A DNA stretch of 64,000 nucleotides. It comes from Bacteroidales bacterium (GTDB taxonomy: Bacteria > Bacteroidota > Bacteroidia > Bacteroidales > VadinHA17). Made by a program: the position numbers and the translations under genes. The DNA lies in assembly GCA_021738535.1 (NCBI GenBank), contig JAIPBU010000021.1, forward strand, positions 1 through 64,000, read 5' to 3'. Positions 18,838 through 26,684 of this stretch are shown here, piece after piece; the stretch's first letter is position 1, and each line of letters starts with the position of its first letter. The notes below the pieces were generated by a model. That model did not search any database. It was given only the letters and a program-made list of their open reading frames with translations, and had not been told where the DNA came from.

Positions 18838-20553
18838 ATGAAAAAAATCAGAAGCTATTTTATTCTCATTATTGCTGCTGCCCTTATATCAGGCTGTAGT
18901 GGTTTGAATAAGATGAAAGACAATGCCGACCAGGTCAGGTACGACGTAATTCCCGAAGTTCTTGAGACACATGCAGGGGATGTAGATCTGACCATAGAGG
19001 GAACTTTCCCGGAAAAATATTTTGATAAAAATACAATCCTGGAAGCCACCCCGGTACTTGTTTACTCAGGTGGTGAAACACAATTCGAAAAAGTTGCGCT
19101 ACAGGGAGAAAATGTTCAGGCTAATAATGAGGTTATTCAGAACTCAGGAGGGAATTTTTCCTATAAGAGTACTGTTCCTTACGATGAGGCAATGCATAAA
19201 TCAGAATTAGTGTTGAGAGTGACAGCCACCAGGAAGGGAAAATCAGTTGATTTTGATCCCGTTAAACTGGCCGATGGTGTGATAGCCACATCAACACTTG
19301 TCAGCAAGGACCCGATGCCTGTGATTATGCCTGACAACTTTAAGCGCATCATCCCTGAAGATAAAATGGCTGACATACATTACCTGATTAATATGGCCAA
19401 TATCAGGAATACTGAGCTTAAGTCAGAAGACATTGCGGCTCTTAAGGAATATCTGTCGCTTGTTAACACTGAGGAAGATCTCGAATTTGTGGATATGCTA
19501 GTAAGTGCTTATGCTTCGCCGGATGGAGAACTCGATTTTAACGAGGAGCTTTCAGGTAAGAGGCTACAGTCTGCCAGCAAGTATATTAAGCGTGAGTTCG
19601 AAAAATCAGAGATCAGCCAGATTGAAAAAGAGGGCTTTGTAAAAAACGAAAAAACTGCTGAGGACTGGGAAGGATTCAAAGAGGAAGTTAATAAGTCGAA
19701 TATTGAAGAAAAAGACCTTATCCTTCGTGTACTTTCAATGTACTCAGACCCGGTTGTGCGTGAGCAGGAGATAAGAAATATGTCAACTGCCTTTGAAGTA
19801 CTGAAAGAAGATATTCTTCCAAAACTGAGAAGGTCAAAACTTATTGTTAATGTAAACAAGATCGGTCGCAGCGACCAGGAGATACTGGAGCAAATCAATT
19901 CTGATCCTTCAGAGCTGAACATAGAAGAATTGCTGTATGCAGCAACACTTACTGATGATGCCAAAGAACAGCTTAAGTATTACCAGATAGCAGCCAAACA
20001 GGTGCCCAAGTGTATGAGGGCTCATAATAATGCTGGTGCTCTCCAGCTCAGGTTGGGTAACGTTGCCAAAGCAAAAGCTGCTTTTGAAAAGGCTAAAGCT
20101 CTTAAGAATAATGACGTTGTGAAAAACAATCTCGGCTTTGTTGCCCTTATGGAAGGTAACAATGAGGAAGCTGAAGACCTTTTCAACTCAATGACAAGCT
20201 CTACTACCCAGTCAAAATACGGACTCGGTACTATAGCTATTATGCACGGTGAATATGACAAGGCTGTTAATTACTTTGATAATGAGCCTGTCTATAATAA
20301 CGCACTGGCGCACCTCCTCAAGGGAGATATGAGTAAAGCCAAAAACATGCTCGATAATATGGAGATGTGTGAATCAGGAACACCATCATATCTTAAAGCC
20401 GTTATTGGTGCAAGGATGGATAACAGGGATTACATGCTGAATAATCTCCGTGAAGCAATTGAGTATAATGCTGACTGGAAAGAATTTGCAGCTGAAGACG
20501 TGGAGTTTGCCAAGTTCTTTACTGACAGTGAATTTACATCTCTTGTAGAGTAG
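18838..20553 (+). CDS. TPR-containing lipoprotein with an OmpA-like segment
   Basis: The 571-residue protein has a lipoprotein signal (MKKIRSYFILIIAAALISGC; lipidated Cys20). A beta-rich region at about 40-165 lies next. The stretch at about 220-260 (VSAYASPDGELDFNEELS, GKRLQSASKYIKREF) reads like part of an OmpA C-terminal domain, where YASPEG...N..LS..RA is typical. TPR repeats fill about 355-560 (MRAHNNAGALQLRLGNVAKA, VKNNLGFVALMEGNNEEAED). I do not know a named function. It probably sits in the outer membrane facing the periplasm and acts as a scaffold or peptidoglycan contact. The gene has its own promoter and terminator, so it is monocistronic. Confidence 0.75.
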   Translation: MKKIRSYFILIIAAALISGCSGLNKMKDNADQVRYDVIPEVLETHAGDVDLTIEGTFPEKYFDKNTILEATPVLVYSGGETQFEKVALQGENVQANNEVIQNSGGNFSYKSTVPYDEAMHKSELVLRVTATRKGKSVDFDPVKLADGVIATSTLVSKDPMPVIMPDNFKRIIPEDKMADIHYLINMANIRNTELKSEDIAALKEYLSLVNTEEDLEFVDMLVSAYASPDGELDFNEELSGKRLQSASKYIKREFEKSEISQIEKEGFVKNEKTAEDWEGFKEEVNKSNIEEKDLILRVLSMYSDPVVREQEIRNMSTAFEVLKEDILPKLRRSKLIVNVNKIGRSDQEILEQINSDPSELNIEELLYAATLTDDAKEQLKYYQIAAKQVPKCMRAHNNAGALQLRLGNVAKAKAAFEKAKALKNNDVVKNNLGFVALMEGNNEEAEDLFNSMTSSTTQSKYGLGTIAIMHGEYDKAVNYFDNEPVYNNALAHLLKGDMSKAKNMLDNMEMCESGTPSYLKAVIGARMDNRDYMLNNLREAIEYNADWKEFAAEDVEFAKFFTDSEFTSLVE

Positions 20554-20576
20554 TATTACATTACATACTGAAACAA

Positions 20577-20608
20577 AAAAGAGGCTGCCCGCAGCCTCTT
20601 TTTTTTAT
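20577..20608 (+). terminator. Terminator after the TPR lipoprotein gene
   Basis: AAAAGAGGCTGC and GCAGCCTCTTTT form a strong stem with a tiny loop followed by T residues, about 24 bases after the stop codon. Confidence 0.9.
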
Positions 20609-20710
20609 ACCTGCCCCCTGCTTCCTGCCCCCTGCCACATAAACGAGCACCTATCATAAACACAGGCATCACCCACTTGTATCTTCCGTACTTGTATCCT
20701 GTATCTTCTC
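20608..20710. repeat. Composite intergenic repeat (CTGCCCC and TTGTATCTT types)
   Basis: CCTGCCCCCTGCTTCCTGCC wording (about 20610-20637) is followed by a 37-base array at 20674-20710. By eye the array differs at a single position from the array at 61447-61483, 40.8 kb away. The region lies between a terminator and the 3' end of the SpoU gene and codes for nothing visible. Confidence 0.75.
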
Positions 20711-20712
20711 CC

Positions 20713-21246
20713 TCAGCGGTAGTATAGTTTTGAAAACAGGTCCCATAACACTATGCCAGCTGAAACTGAGATATTAAATGAATGTTTGGTCCCGAATTGG
20801 GGTATCTCGAGGCAGGCATCTGCCATATCCAGTACATCCTGCTGAACACCTTTTACCTCATGCCCGAAGACAAGGGCATACTTATTTTTATTATCCGGGT
20901 TGAAATCCTGCAGCTTAACGGAGCCCTGAGCCTGTTCGAGAGCTAATATGCGGTAGCCATACTTTTTAAGTTCAGCAATTGCCTCTGTGGTATTCTTATA
21001 GTAATGCCAGTCTACTGATTCCGTGGCACCTAGTGCTGTTTTGTGTATATCGCGGTGAGGGGGCGTGGCTGTTATACCACAAAGGTACACTGCCTCAGCC
21101 TTCAGGCAGTCAGCTGTCCTGAAAACAGAACCTGTGTTATTGAGGCTGCGTATATTGTCAAGTACTATGATAAAAGGGCTTTTATCGGATTTCCTGAATT
21201 CCTCAACTGTCTTTCTGTTCAATTCCGACATTTTTAGTTTGCGCAT
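20713..21246 (-). CDS. SpoU-family RNA 2'-O-methyltransferase (TrmH-like)
   Basis: The 177-residue protein carries the three SpoU motifs of SAM-dependent ribose methyltransferases with a trefoil knot: motif 1 LDNIRSLNNTGSVFRTAD, motif 2 KYALVFGHEVKGVQQDVL and motif 3 IPQFGTKHSFNISVSAGIVL. The substrate is a tRNA or rRNA ribose and cannot be specified. A second in-frame ATG five codons in (21231) is an equally good start. It is a stand-alone gene divergent from sucC. Confidence 0.88.
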   Translation of the reverse strand: MRKLKMSELNRKTVEEFRKSDKSPFIIVLDNIRSLNNTGSVFRTADCLKAEAVYLCGITATPPHRDIHKTALGATESVDWHYYKNTTEAIAELKKYGYRILALEQAQGSVKLQDFNPDNKNKYALVFGHEVKGVQQDVLDMADACLEIPQFGTKHSFNISVSAGIVLWDLFSKLYYR

Positions 21247-21347
21247 AACATCTCCATTTTTTACTAAAATAGAGAAAAAAAATGTAATTTGGCTCTCGCT
21301 TTTTAAGGGATAAAAAAAGCAGGTTTTCTAATTATAAAGTACAGTTT

Positions 21348-22538
21348 ATGAATTTACATGAATACCAGGGCAAATCGATACTTAAGAATAATGATGTGGC
21401 CATACAGGAAGGTTTTGTGGCTGAAACGGCTGACCAGGCCGTTATGATAGCTGAGCAGCTGAATAAAAAGTTTAACTCGGAATTCTTTGTTATCAAAGCT
21501 CAGATACATGCCGGTGGAAGAGGCAAGGGTGGAGGCGTTAAGCTTGCAAAATCAATTGAGGAGGTAAGGGAGACAGCAGGCAAAATAATTGGTATGCAAC
21601 TGGTAACTCCCCAAACAGGTGAAGAAGGTAAAAAAGTAAATAAGGTTCTGGTTGCCCAGGACGTATATTACCCGGGTGAAGAGGAACCCGAGGAGTATTA
21701 TATAAGCCTGTTACTTGACAGGAATACGGGCAGGCATGTGTTGATGTATTCGCCTGAAGGAGGAATGGATATAGAACAGGTAGCTGAAAAAACCCCGCAC
21801 CTGATATTCAGGGAATATATTGATCCGGGGCTGGGACTGCAATCGTTCCAGTCGCGCCGGGTGGCTTTCAACCTTGGGTTGAAGGGAGCCGGTTTTAAGT
21901 CGATGCAGCTATTTCTCAGGGGTTTATATGAAGCATTTATAAGCAGCGATACTCAATTGCTGGAGATTAACCCGGTGCTTAAGACAAGCGACAGTAAGAT
22001 ACTTGCCGTTGACTGTAAGTTCAGCATTGATGACAGCGGACTGTTTCGTCATAAGGATATACAGGCCATGCGTGATCTTACCGAGGAAGATCCTACAGAA
22101 GTTGAGGCAGGCAGGCATAATCTTAATTTCATTAAGCTGGATGGTAATGTGGGTTGCATGGTAAACGGGGCAGGCCTTGCCATGGCTACAATGGATCTGA
22201 TCAAGCTTTCAGGAGGCAGTCCGGCTAACTTCCTTGATGTGGGAGGCACTGCAAGTGCTGAAACCGTTGAGGCAGGCTTCAGGATTATATTACAGGATCC
22301 CAGTGTTAAAGCAATACTGATAAATATTTTTGGTGGCATTGTACGGTGCGACAGGGTTGCAAACGGGGTTGTGGAGGCCTGCAAAGCTTTTGGATCGCTG
22401 CCGGTACCTGTTATTGTTCGTTTACAGGGCACCAATGCTGAAGAAGCACGTGAGATAATTGATAATTCCGGGCTGGAAGTGTTTTCAGCCGGATCTTTTG
22501 AGGATGCTGCAGAGAAGGTTAAAGAAGTACTTGCTTAA
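21348..22538 (+). CDS. sucC: Succinate-CoA ligase (ADP-forming) beta subunit
   Basis: SucC provides the ATP-grasp and nucleotide part of the enzyme that couples succinyl-CoA cleavage to ATP synthesis. The protein has 396 residues, opens with MNLHEYQGKSIL, contains the ATP-grasp segment VIKAQIHAGGRGKGGGVKLA, and ends with the alpha-beta interface region INIFGGIVRCDRVANGVVEA. The alpha subunit gene sucD is not adjacent: the next gene is arcA on the other strand, one base beyond the sucC stop. Confidence 0.93.
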   Translation: MNLHEYQGKSILKNNDVAIQEGFVAETADQAVMIAEQLNKKFNSEFFVIKAQIHAGGRGKGGGVKLAKSIEEVRETAGKIIGMQLVTPQTGEEGKKVNKVLVAQDVYYPGEEEPEEYYISLLLDRNTGRHVLMYSPEGGMDIEQVAEKTPHLIFREYIDPGLGLQSFQSRRVAFNLGLKGAGFKSMQLFLRGLYEAFISSDTQLLEINPVLKTSDSKILAVDCKFSIDDSGLFRHKDIQAMRDLTEEDPTEVEAGRHNLNFIKLDGNVGCMVNGAGLAMATMDLIKLSGGSPANFLDVGGTASAETVEAGFRIILQDPSVKAILINIFGGIVRCDRVANGVVEACKAFGSLPVPVIVRLQGTNAEEAREIIDNSGLEVFSAGSFEDAAEKVKEVLA

Positions 22539-22539
22539 G

Positions 22540-23787
22540 CTACCAGTTAACTTCCTGTCTTTTCAGGGGCATAGTCATACACCTGGCTCCGCCACCACCA
22601 CGGGCCAGTTCAGAGCCTTCAATGCCTATTATACACCTGTTGCAGTCATTAATGTTGACTTTGTCTTCAATCACATCCCTGGCTGTTATGATCTCGAAGC
22701 CTTTGGAAGATAGTTCTTCAAGAGTGTGGTTGTTTCGTAAATAACCAATGGCTTTACCAGGTGCCACGGCAAAAAAGTTTGCTCCGCTGTGCCATTGTTC
22801 TCTTTCCTGTGTCCATGGATCATTTATTCCACCGCATATAGCCGGTTCAAGATCCATTCCAAGATCACGCAGGGCAGAAGGGATGTTCTCTACCTCCCTG
22901 ATGGAGCTTACCTGCCGGTTGTCCATTGTTATCATGACAGTCTGATACTTATTATTTTTGTGTATTATTGGGTCATAGGCCATGTATAGATCTTTATCCA
23001 GCAGGGTAAAAACCATATCCAGGTGGATAAATGACTCGGGCGATTCAGGTAGCTCCTGCACAATAATATGGTATTTGCCCCTTGCAAACTTTTTGGATTC
23101 TTCAATAAGACTGTCAATTCCTTTGGTGCTTGTTCTGCAACCGTTGCCAATCAGCATGATATCATCCCGGGCCACCAGTATGTCTCCTCCCTCATATATA
23201 TGATGAGAGGGATGAACATCATTTATTACAGGGTTTATTACCCTGGTACCGAAATTACTGTGCCAGGTAAAGATAGTATTCATTATCTCTGCCTCCCTGC
23301 GTCTTACATGGTTAGCCATCCGGCCAATCAGCATAGAACTTCCTATGGCAACTGATGAATCACGGGTAAAAAAGAAATTATGCAGTGGTCTCAGTTCAAA
23401 TCTTTCCTTGCTTAAGAATTTGGTAAGGTTGTTTCGTTCAATGGGGAGACCCTCGATCAGGGCAGATGCCAGCTCAGGGCCGGGCAGAGCATGTAATTTT
23501 TCAGCCAGCAGAGGATTGTCAGCTGCTACTTTACCAATCAGATTTTCCCTGGCCTCCGGTTTTTCAAGGCTCCCGGTCAGCAGTGCTTTGACCTCAAAAG
23601 TCCGGGTGATCTTGTTGAGCACACCTTTAAACTGCTTGTACTCATCTCCCGCCACTGCAAGGTTGAGGATATCACTGTAGAGTGCTCTCTCAGCATTCTG
23701 TGGTGTCATATTTTCCACTTCCGTTCCTGGGGTATGGATAATAACTCCATCCAGTATACCTATTTCTGAATTGATATTTATATTCAT
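22540..23787 (-). CDS. arcA: Arginine deiminase
   Basis: The 415-residue protein belongs to the guanidino-group-modifying enzyme family and should hydrolyse arginine to citrulline and ammonia. The catalytic set is present: FFTRDSS (Asp), YEGGDI (Glu), HLDMVF (His) and the nucleophilic Cys in ARGGGGARCMTMPL. The residues and length fit ArcA. No arcB, arcC or arcD adjoins it, so whether it runs the energy-yielding pathway, acid protection or another role is open. It converges on sucC with a 1-base gap and probably depends on its own promoter in 23788-23829. Confidence 0.9.
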   Translation of the reverse strand: MNININSEIGILDGVIIHTPGTEVENMTPQNAERALYSDILNLAVAGDEYKQFKGVLNKITRTFEVKALLTGSLEKPEARENLIGKVAADNPLLAEKLHALPGPELASALIEGLPIERNNLTKFLSKERFELRPLHNFFFTRDSSVAIGSSMLIGRMANHVRRREAEIMNTIFTWHSNFGTRVINPVINDVHPSHHIYEGGDILVARDDIMLIGNGCRTSTKGIDSLIEESKKFARGKYHIIVQELPESPESFIHLDMVFTLLDKDLYMAYDPIIHKNNKYQTVMITMDNRQVSSIREVENIPSALRDLGMDLEPAICGGINDPWTQEREQWHSGANFFAVAPGKAIGYLRNNHTLEELSSKGFEIITARDVIEDKVNINDCNRCIIGIEGSELARGGGGARCMTMPLKRQEVNW

Positions 23788-23829
23788 GGCGGTTTTTTAA
23801 AAAATTGTCTTTTGTATCCAGGGCGTGGC

Positions 23830-24012
23830 TTATTTTTTATGTGATCCGTCACAGAAAGGTTTCCTGGATGATTTTCCACACCTGCAAAGCCATACTTCTG
23901 ATCCGGATTCAAGGGGAAACCTGTTTTCTTTCAACAGGGTAAAATCGCCGCTAACCTTAAGGGGCCCGTCTTTTATGATTGTTATAACAGGAATATTCTT
24001 TTTCCCTTCCAT
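23830..24012 (-). CDS. Small CDGSH iron-sulfur protein
   Basis: This 60-residue protein is a single CDGSH domain of the mitoNEET type. The signature WLCRCGKSSRKPFCDGSH gives the three Cys and one His ligands of a redox-active [2Fe-2S] cluster. It has no signal or membrane anchor and should be cytoplasmic. It starts 7 bases after the stop of the next upstream CDGSH gene, so the two form a transcript and could form a mixed complex. The biochemical role is unknown. Confidence 0.88.
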   Translation of the reverse strand: MEGKKNIPVITIIKDGPLKVSGDFTLLKENRFPLESGSEVWLCRCGKSSRKPFCDGSHKK

Positions 24013-24019
24013 CGCGCTT

Positions 24020-24514
24020 TTATTTTGACTTAAAATTAATTGATCTGTGTGAACCGTCGCAGAATGGTTTTAGTTTACTTGCCCCGCAGCGGCATAGGGA
24101 AACTGTACCGCTGAACTTGGAGCGTGAACCATTTTCCCTTTCAAGAAGAAAGCCACCATTAACAACAAAGGGGCCGTCATCCATAATATCTATGGCTGTA
24201 TCCTGTTTGGGATCAAGGTTGTCCTTTTCGAGCAATGCCTTTCTGCGATTCTTAATGTGGTTAGAGTGTTCACTGCCTACTTCCTTGTTTTTGCTTTCAT
24301 CATTCCATTTCCATGTCAGGGCATCAACCGGGCACTTATCAACAACATCTATGATTTTTGAAGTATTTGATCCCTCCATTTTGACCCATGGACGCTCATC
24401 CGGATTAAACACTTCGGGAAGCTCATTTGTGCATGCCGAAGCATGAATGCATGAAGAAGGCTTCCAGTATACTGTTATTTCCTTGTTTTTGTATTTTCTT
24501 TCTCCTGAATCCAT
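24020..24514 (-). CDS. Fer4_19 plus CDGSH double-domain iron-sulfur protein
   Basis: The 164-residue protein joins two cluster-binding modules. The N-terminal ~70 residues match the divergent 4Fe-4S monocluster domain Fer4_19 (VYWKPSSCIHASACTNELPE, VDKCPVDALTWKW). The C-terminal part is a CDGSH domain (LCRCGASKLKPFCDGSH). A polar linker rich in Lys and Asn joins them. With the next gene this gives two CDGSH domains and one ferredoxin-like cluster in one operon. Function is unknown; electron transfer or cluster handling is the reasonable guess. Confidence 0.88.
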   Translation of the reverse strand: MDSGERKYKNKEITVYWKPSSCIHASACTNELPEVFNPDERPWVKMEGSNTSKIIDVVDKCPVDALTWKWNDESKNKEVGSEHSNHIKNRRKALLEKDNLDPKQDTAIDIMDDGPFVVNGGFLLERENGSRSKFSGTVSLCRCGASKLKPFCDGSHRSINFKSK

Positions 24515-24781
24515 TCCACTCTTTTGTTTTTATAATCTTATTTAGTTGTTTAACAATTATTAGGTTTATTGGTTTTGTAAATCCGGATTTATTGATAATT
24601 TTAAAAAAGTTTTTGTAAATTACTTATTCAATAGTCAGATCACAAAAGTACTATTTATTTGTTAAATAACATCTGTCTGGGTTTTGCAATACTATAGGGT
24701 GATAAGAGATACTGAGATATTAATTTTTCATTATCTGTTCAGGCCAGGACCTGGATTGAAGTAAATTTATTCTTGGAGGGG
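24515..24781. other. Intergenic spacer with divergent promoters, no gene
   Basis: This 267-base AT-rich spacer separates the divergent CDGSH operon and the hybrid kinase gene. I see no exact TAnnTTTG element at a suitable place and no open frame of interest. GGAGGGG directly before the ATG at 24782 is purine-rich but too close for a normal ribosome binding site for that codon. Confidence 0.4.
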
Positions 24782-26602
24782 ATGACTGCAATTATAATAC
24801 CGAAAACAATAATACAAGCAAACATTGTATCGCTGGCAGATTTGTTTGAATCTCTTCACGGGGAAGTTCTCACTCTTATACTAACCCTTATTAGTATATC
24901 TGTTGTTTTGCTTACCCTGGTAATAATTGTTGTTGTCAGGAGAAGGAAAATGGCAGAGGAGATGGAATTGCAAAGGAAGGAAAACGATCTTTCAAATGCT
25001 GAGTTGGAAAAGCTTAACAGGGATCTTCAGGATCAGAAAGCCCGCATTGAAGAGGAGCTTGCAGAGTCTGAAATGCTTTACAGGATCATGCTGGCATCAG
25101 CAGGTGATGGTATAATATTTTATAACACGGATTGGTCGGTTAAGTTTGCTAACCCGGCGGTATATAATATGGTAGGTTATGATTATAATGCGGAAGATAC
25201 ACCCGACATTATTCGGGATAGTGAGCTGTTACACCCGGACCATCAGAATTTCCATGCAGAGCGTTCCAGAGCTATCAGTGAAGAAGGAAGCTATGAAACC
25301 GAGCTTAAGCTGAAGCATACAAACGGGAAATATATTGTGCTGTCAACCAAGATGGTTGAAGCAAAAGGTTCCTCTGACAATACCCTGGGTATACTGATGA
25401 TAGCACGTGATATTACCTCCCTGAAGTACACTCAGAGCCAGCTGATAACAGCAAAAGAGAAAGCTGAGGAGAGCAACAGGCTTAAGTCTACTTTCCTGGC
25501 AAATATATCTCACGAGATACGTACGCCTCTTAACAGCATTGTGGGCTTTGCCAACCTGCTGAATGACGATGGCTCTGATTCTGCCATGCGGGAGGAATAT
25601 ATTGGATACCTGAATCAGAATACTGAGAAATTACTCCAGGTGATCACTGATATAATAGATCTCAGCAGGCTGGAGAATAATGAGATTGAGATAAAGTACA
25701 AGCCGGTAAGGATAAATTCTGTTCTTGATTTTGCTGACAAATACACCAGTGACCTTATTTCCCGCTGTGACAAGAAAATAGATTTTGTGTTGAGAAAAGG
25801 GCTTGCTGATGACAGGGATATCGTTTATTCTGACGAAGTTTGGTTAAAAAGGGTGCTCAGGCATATGCTTGACAACGCTGTGAAGTTTACCAGGTCGGGG
25901 ACTGTTGAGCTAAGTGCTGCGCTTGCGGGTTCATCAATCATGTTTACCGTTAAGGATACGGGGATAGGTATCAGCAAGGAGAACCTGAAGAATATATTTG
26001 AACAGTTCAGGCAGGAAGAGATAGGCCATCACAGGACGTTTGAGGGATTGGGTATTGGTCTTACCATGGCCCGCAAGGTAGTGGACAACATGGATGGCTA
26101 CCTCTGGGTAGAGTCAGAAAAAGGTAAAGGATCAGAGTTTTTCTTTACCATACCGTACAGGCCTGTTGATAAATCTTCCTACAATGGTGCTACTGAAAAG
26201 AAGAAGCCTGAGGTGCTTATTAAACAGGATTGGTCTGAAAAAACAATACTGGTTGCTGACGACAATATAGATATACTCCGTTATCTCAACAGGGTTCTTT
26301 CAAATACCGGGGTTAATGTAATACAGGCAAGGTCAGGGTTGGAGGCAATAGATATAGTCAGAGACACCCGGAATGTAGATCTCGTTTTACTGGATATGCA
26401 AATGCCGGAGATGAACGGGCTTGAAGCGCTGGGCGAGATACGGAAGATAAAAGCCGGAATGCCTATTGTTGCACAAACAGCCTTTATTTTTGAGGAGGAG
26501 CAGGATGATCTGCTAAAGGCCGGATGTGATGCCTGTCTTATTAAGCCTATCAGCCGGGATCAGTTACTGTCTGTTATTTCCGCTTACCTTAATACCAATT
26601 GA
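24782..26602 (+). CDS. Membrane hybrid sensor histidine kinase (TM-PAS-HisKA-HATPase-REC)
   Basis: The 606-residue protein has one membrane helix (about 32-53), a coiled coil, a PAS domain (about 97-215), a HisKA dimerisation domain with phospho-acceptor His at about 244 (ANISHEIRTPLNS), an HATPase domain (LDNAVKFTRSGT, VKDTGIGISKENL, EGLGIGLTMARKV), and a C-terminal receiver (LVADDNIDILRYL; phospho-acceptor Asp in LVLLDMQMPEMNG). No DNA-binding output domain is fused. It is flanked by unrelated genes, so the signal and target are unknown. The ATG at 24782 is preferred over a TTG three codons upstream. Confidence 0.9.
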   Translation: MTAIIIPKTIIQANIVSLADLFESLHGEVLTLILTLISISVVLLTLVIIVVVRRRKMAEEMELQRKENDLSNAELEKLNRDLQDQKARIEEELAESEMLYRIMLASAGDGIIFYNTDWSVKFANPAVYNMVGYDYNAEDTPDIIRDSELLHPDHQNFHAERSRAISEEGSYETELKLKHTNGKYIVLSTKMVEAKGSSDNTLGILMIARDITSLKYTQSQLITAKEKAEESNRLKSTFLANISHEIRTPLNSIVGFANLLNDDGSDSAMREEYIGYLNQNTEKLLQVITDIIDLSRLENNEIEIKYKPVRINSVLDFADKYTSDLISRCDKKIDFVLRKGLADDRDIVYSDEVWLKRVLRHMLDNAVKFTRSGTVELSAALAGSSIMFTVKDTGIGISKENLKNIFEQFRQEEIGHHRTFEGLGIGLTMARKVVDNMDGYLWVESEKGKGSEFFFTIPYRPVDKSSYNGATEKKKPEVLIKQDWSEKTILVADDNIDILRYLNRVLSNTGVNVIQARSGLEAIDIVRDTRNVDLVLLDMQMPEMNGLEALGEIRKIKAGMPIVAQTAFIFEEEQDDLLKAGCDACLIKPISRDQLLSVISAYLNTN

Positions 26603-26684
26603 TTTATATCTTATACCGGCCTGCCTGCAGGATTGTTCTATCAGACATTTATTGACTATTTTTAAGTGATCAAGCAATAGCACA

